Source of the DNA: JBOGTC01 sp050692055
GTDB taxonomy: Bacteria; Chloroflexota; Limnocylindria; QHBO01
DNA: 22,209 nucleotides
NCBI GenBank assembly: GCA_050692055.1
Contig: JBOGTC010000053.1
Coordinates: forward strand, 1-22,209
Direction: 5' to 3'
A model generated the notes under the pieces. The model did not search any database. It saw only the letters and a list, made by a program, of their open reading frames with translations, and was not told where the DNA came from. The position numbers and the translations under genes are program-made. This document shows, one piece after another, positions 21,531 through 22,209 of this stretch (its first letter is position 1; every line of letters starts with the position of its first letter).

Positions 21531-21842
21531 ATGCTGCTCGAGAACAAGAACGCGATCGTCTATGGGGGCGGTGGGGCGGTCGGTGGGGCGGTCGGGCGCA
21601 CCTTCGCACGCGAGGGCGCCACGGTCTACCTGGCCGGCCGAACCCGCGCGCCGCTCCAGGCCGTCGCGGCCGACATCACTTGCCGGCACCTGGTCACCCA
21701 CGCGAGCGTGCGCCCATGGGCGCGAGACGTCATCGGCCACGTGTCGTACGGTCCGGTTGGGCTTTCGACGCGGCTGAACTGGTCGCTCGGTCGATATGTG
21801 CTCGCTCAGCGGCTCGCGGAGGCCGGGCCGCGGATTGCATGA
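21531..21842 (+). pseudogene. Truncated SDR: N-terminal 49 residues joined to an unrelated tail
   Basis: ATG 21531 opens MLLENKNAIVYGGGGAVGG, then AVGRTFAREGATVYLAGRTR and APLQAVAADI. This is the start of a short-chain dehydrogenase/reductase with the Gly-rich nucleotide loop. A complete SDR has about 250 residues including the Y-x-x-x-K active site, which is absent. After residue 49 the frame stays open for 54 more codons (HASVRPWARDVIGHVSYGPV, LNWSLGRYVLAQRLAEAG) with no SDR resemblance. That tail may be the end of another gene, so this looks like a deletion-made chimera. Probably non-functional as a dehydrogenase; 103 residues in all. Confidence 0.65.
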
Positions 21843-21853
21843 GATGGAGCTAA

Positions 21854-21891
21854 CGGGGAAGAAGAGCCGACGCGGAGGCTCATCTTCCCCG
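21854..21891. terminator. Strong hairpin (15-base arms, one mismatch), possible terminator or structured RNA
   Basis: CGGGGAAGAAGAGCC (21854-21868) pairs with GGCTCATCTTCCCCG (21877-21891), with a single A-A mismatch and an 8-base loop. Neither strand has a T-run after it. It lies 11 bases past the SDR chimera stop, the usual place for a terminator. The left arm can also pair with GGCCTCTTCTTCCC at 21938-21951. Confidence 0.55.
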
Positions 21892-21983
21892 CGGGTTGCA
21901 TCGGCTGAAACAGACGGTGAAGTAGGCGGCTGAATCGGCCTCTTCTTCCCAATACCTCCACCTGGTGCAATGCGCCCAGGCAC

Positions 21984-22092
21984 CGCGCGGTGGAAGTCGA
22001 GGGCGATATCGGCGAGCGCAAGGCTGACGATGCTGGAGTCGATCAGCGTCGGCGATCCACGCCAGGGCCAGCTGCGCTCGGGCCGACGACAT
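21984..22092 (-). pseudogene. Possible MFS transporter N-terminal remnant
   Basis: On the minus strand ATG 22092 gives SSARAQLALAW. In a second frame TLIDSSIVSLALADIALDFH follows (22049 to about 21990). This resembles the first helix of DHA2-type major facilitator transporters, where (L)xDSSIVxxALPxIAxDF is typical. The join needs a frame change and lacks several residues of helix 1. The similarity ends after DFHRA, with no further transporter sequence. A short match, so the call is tentative. Confidence 0.35.
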
Positions 22093-22170
22093 TGCGCGCA
22101 GTGTCGCATCCCGGTCACGGCCGGTCTATCGTTCGCGCATGCTCCCCGGTCTGACGCCGGCCTACCGCTG

Positions 22171-22209
22171 ATGCCGCAGAACTGCTGCAGGACCGATTAC
22201 GACGCGCTC
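22171..22209 (+). CDS. Start of a probable SAM-dependent methyltransferase, cut by right edge
   Basis: Only 13 codons are inside the window: MPQNCCRTDYDAL from ATG 22171. A C-C-x-x-x-x-Y-D start is characteristic of a group of class I SAM-dependent methyltransferases in high-GC bacteria, whose sequence then continues F-x-x-R-x-A-R-R. No Shine-Dalgarno is visible. The evidence is only this short motif, so the family call is tentative and depends on the sequence beyond the edge. Confidence 0.4.
   Translation, partial: MPQNCCRTDYDAL

Larger units (their letters stand above)
21843..22170. other. Noncoding/decayed stretch with no intact gene
   Basis: This 328-base interval holds no intact gene. 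It contains a strong hairpin at 21854-21891, a third pairing-competent segment at 21938-21951, and what looks like the broken start of an MFS transporter on the minus strand (21984-22092). The rest shows nothing I can name. Confidence 0.6.

Noticed and set aside
1..22209. CRISPR array, tRNA/rRNA, insertion sequences, integrase sites, toxin-antitoxin or defence genes
   Set aside because: No regularly spaced repeats, cloverleaf sequence, transposase or known defence domain was seen on either strand.

Overview
This is a gene-dense, very GC-rich stretch of a bacterial chromosome. It uses ATG, GTG and TTG starts, has many 1-4 base gene overlaps and almost no intergenic space. The gene content points to a soil-type Chloroflexota (Limnocylindria-like) or an Actinomycetota: an ECF41-type sigma factor, an F420-dependent (Ddn-type) oxidoreductase, several DinB-fold proteins, RibD-C 'dihydrofolate reductase-like' proteins, HTH_42 proteins and AHSA1/SRPBCC proteins. 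This placement is inference; no rRNA or other phylogenetic marker is present. I saw no tRNA, CRISPR array, insertion sequence or phage gene.

Layout. 1-3605: an ECF41-like sigma factor (cut by the left edge) is divergent from a four-helix membrane protein plus a membrane-anchored J-domain protein. A PCD-like/VOC protein and a frameshifted RibD-C gene follow. 3192-5684 (minus): an MDR alcohol dehydrogenase, an HTH_42 protein and a DUF1801 protein. 5746-7065 (plus): an ArsR-SRPBCC-lipocalin-like operon behind an apparently leaderless, operator-covered promoter. 7058-9633: a cupin on the minus strand, then an alpha/beta hydrolase and two RibD-C reductases on the plus strand. 9640-14325 (minus): a decayed DinB gene, HIT, DinB, cobalamin-binding protein, frameshifted DinB, DUF4287-SRPBCC and SMP-30 lactonase. 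14465-17051 (plus): remnant of a squalene-cyclase-like gene, then GNAT, YcaQ-type HTH_42, GNAT. 17070-18965: an ArsR-type repressor divergent from an alpha/beta hydrolase and a DinB protein. 18979-20525: a Ddn-type reductase with a collapsed DUF2306 gene, divergent from a TetR regulator with two matching operators. 20647-22209: an alpha/beta hydrolase, a truncated SDR chimera, a noncoding/decayed stretch with a strong hairpin, and the start of a probable methyltransferase.

How it works together. There is no single pathway. The region is a set of small, independently regulated detoxification and small-molecule modules, each with its own regulator (ECF41 sigma, ArsR, ArsR-type, TetR). Two themes stand out. 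First, the promoter architectures are clean: back-to-back ECF41-type promoters, a leaderless ArsR promoter with its operator over the -10, and two TetR operators each filling a 17-base promoter spacer. Second, there is heavy gene turnover: 'A-B-A' paralogue arrangements (GNAT-YcaQ-GNAT, DinB-cobalamin protein-DinB) and at least seven decayed genes, two of which keep only their N- and C-terminal ends. I found no convincing new multi-gene defence or metabolic system.
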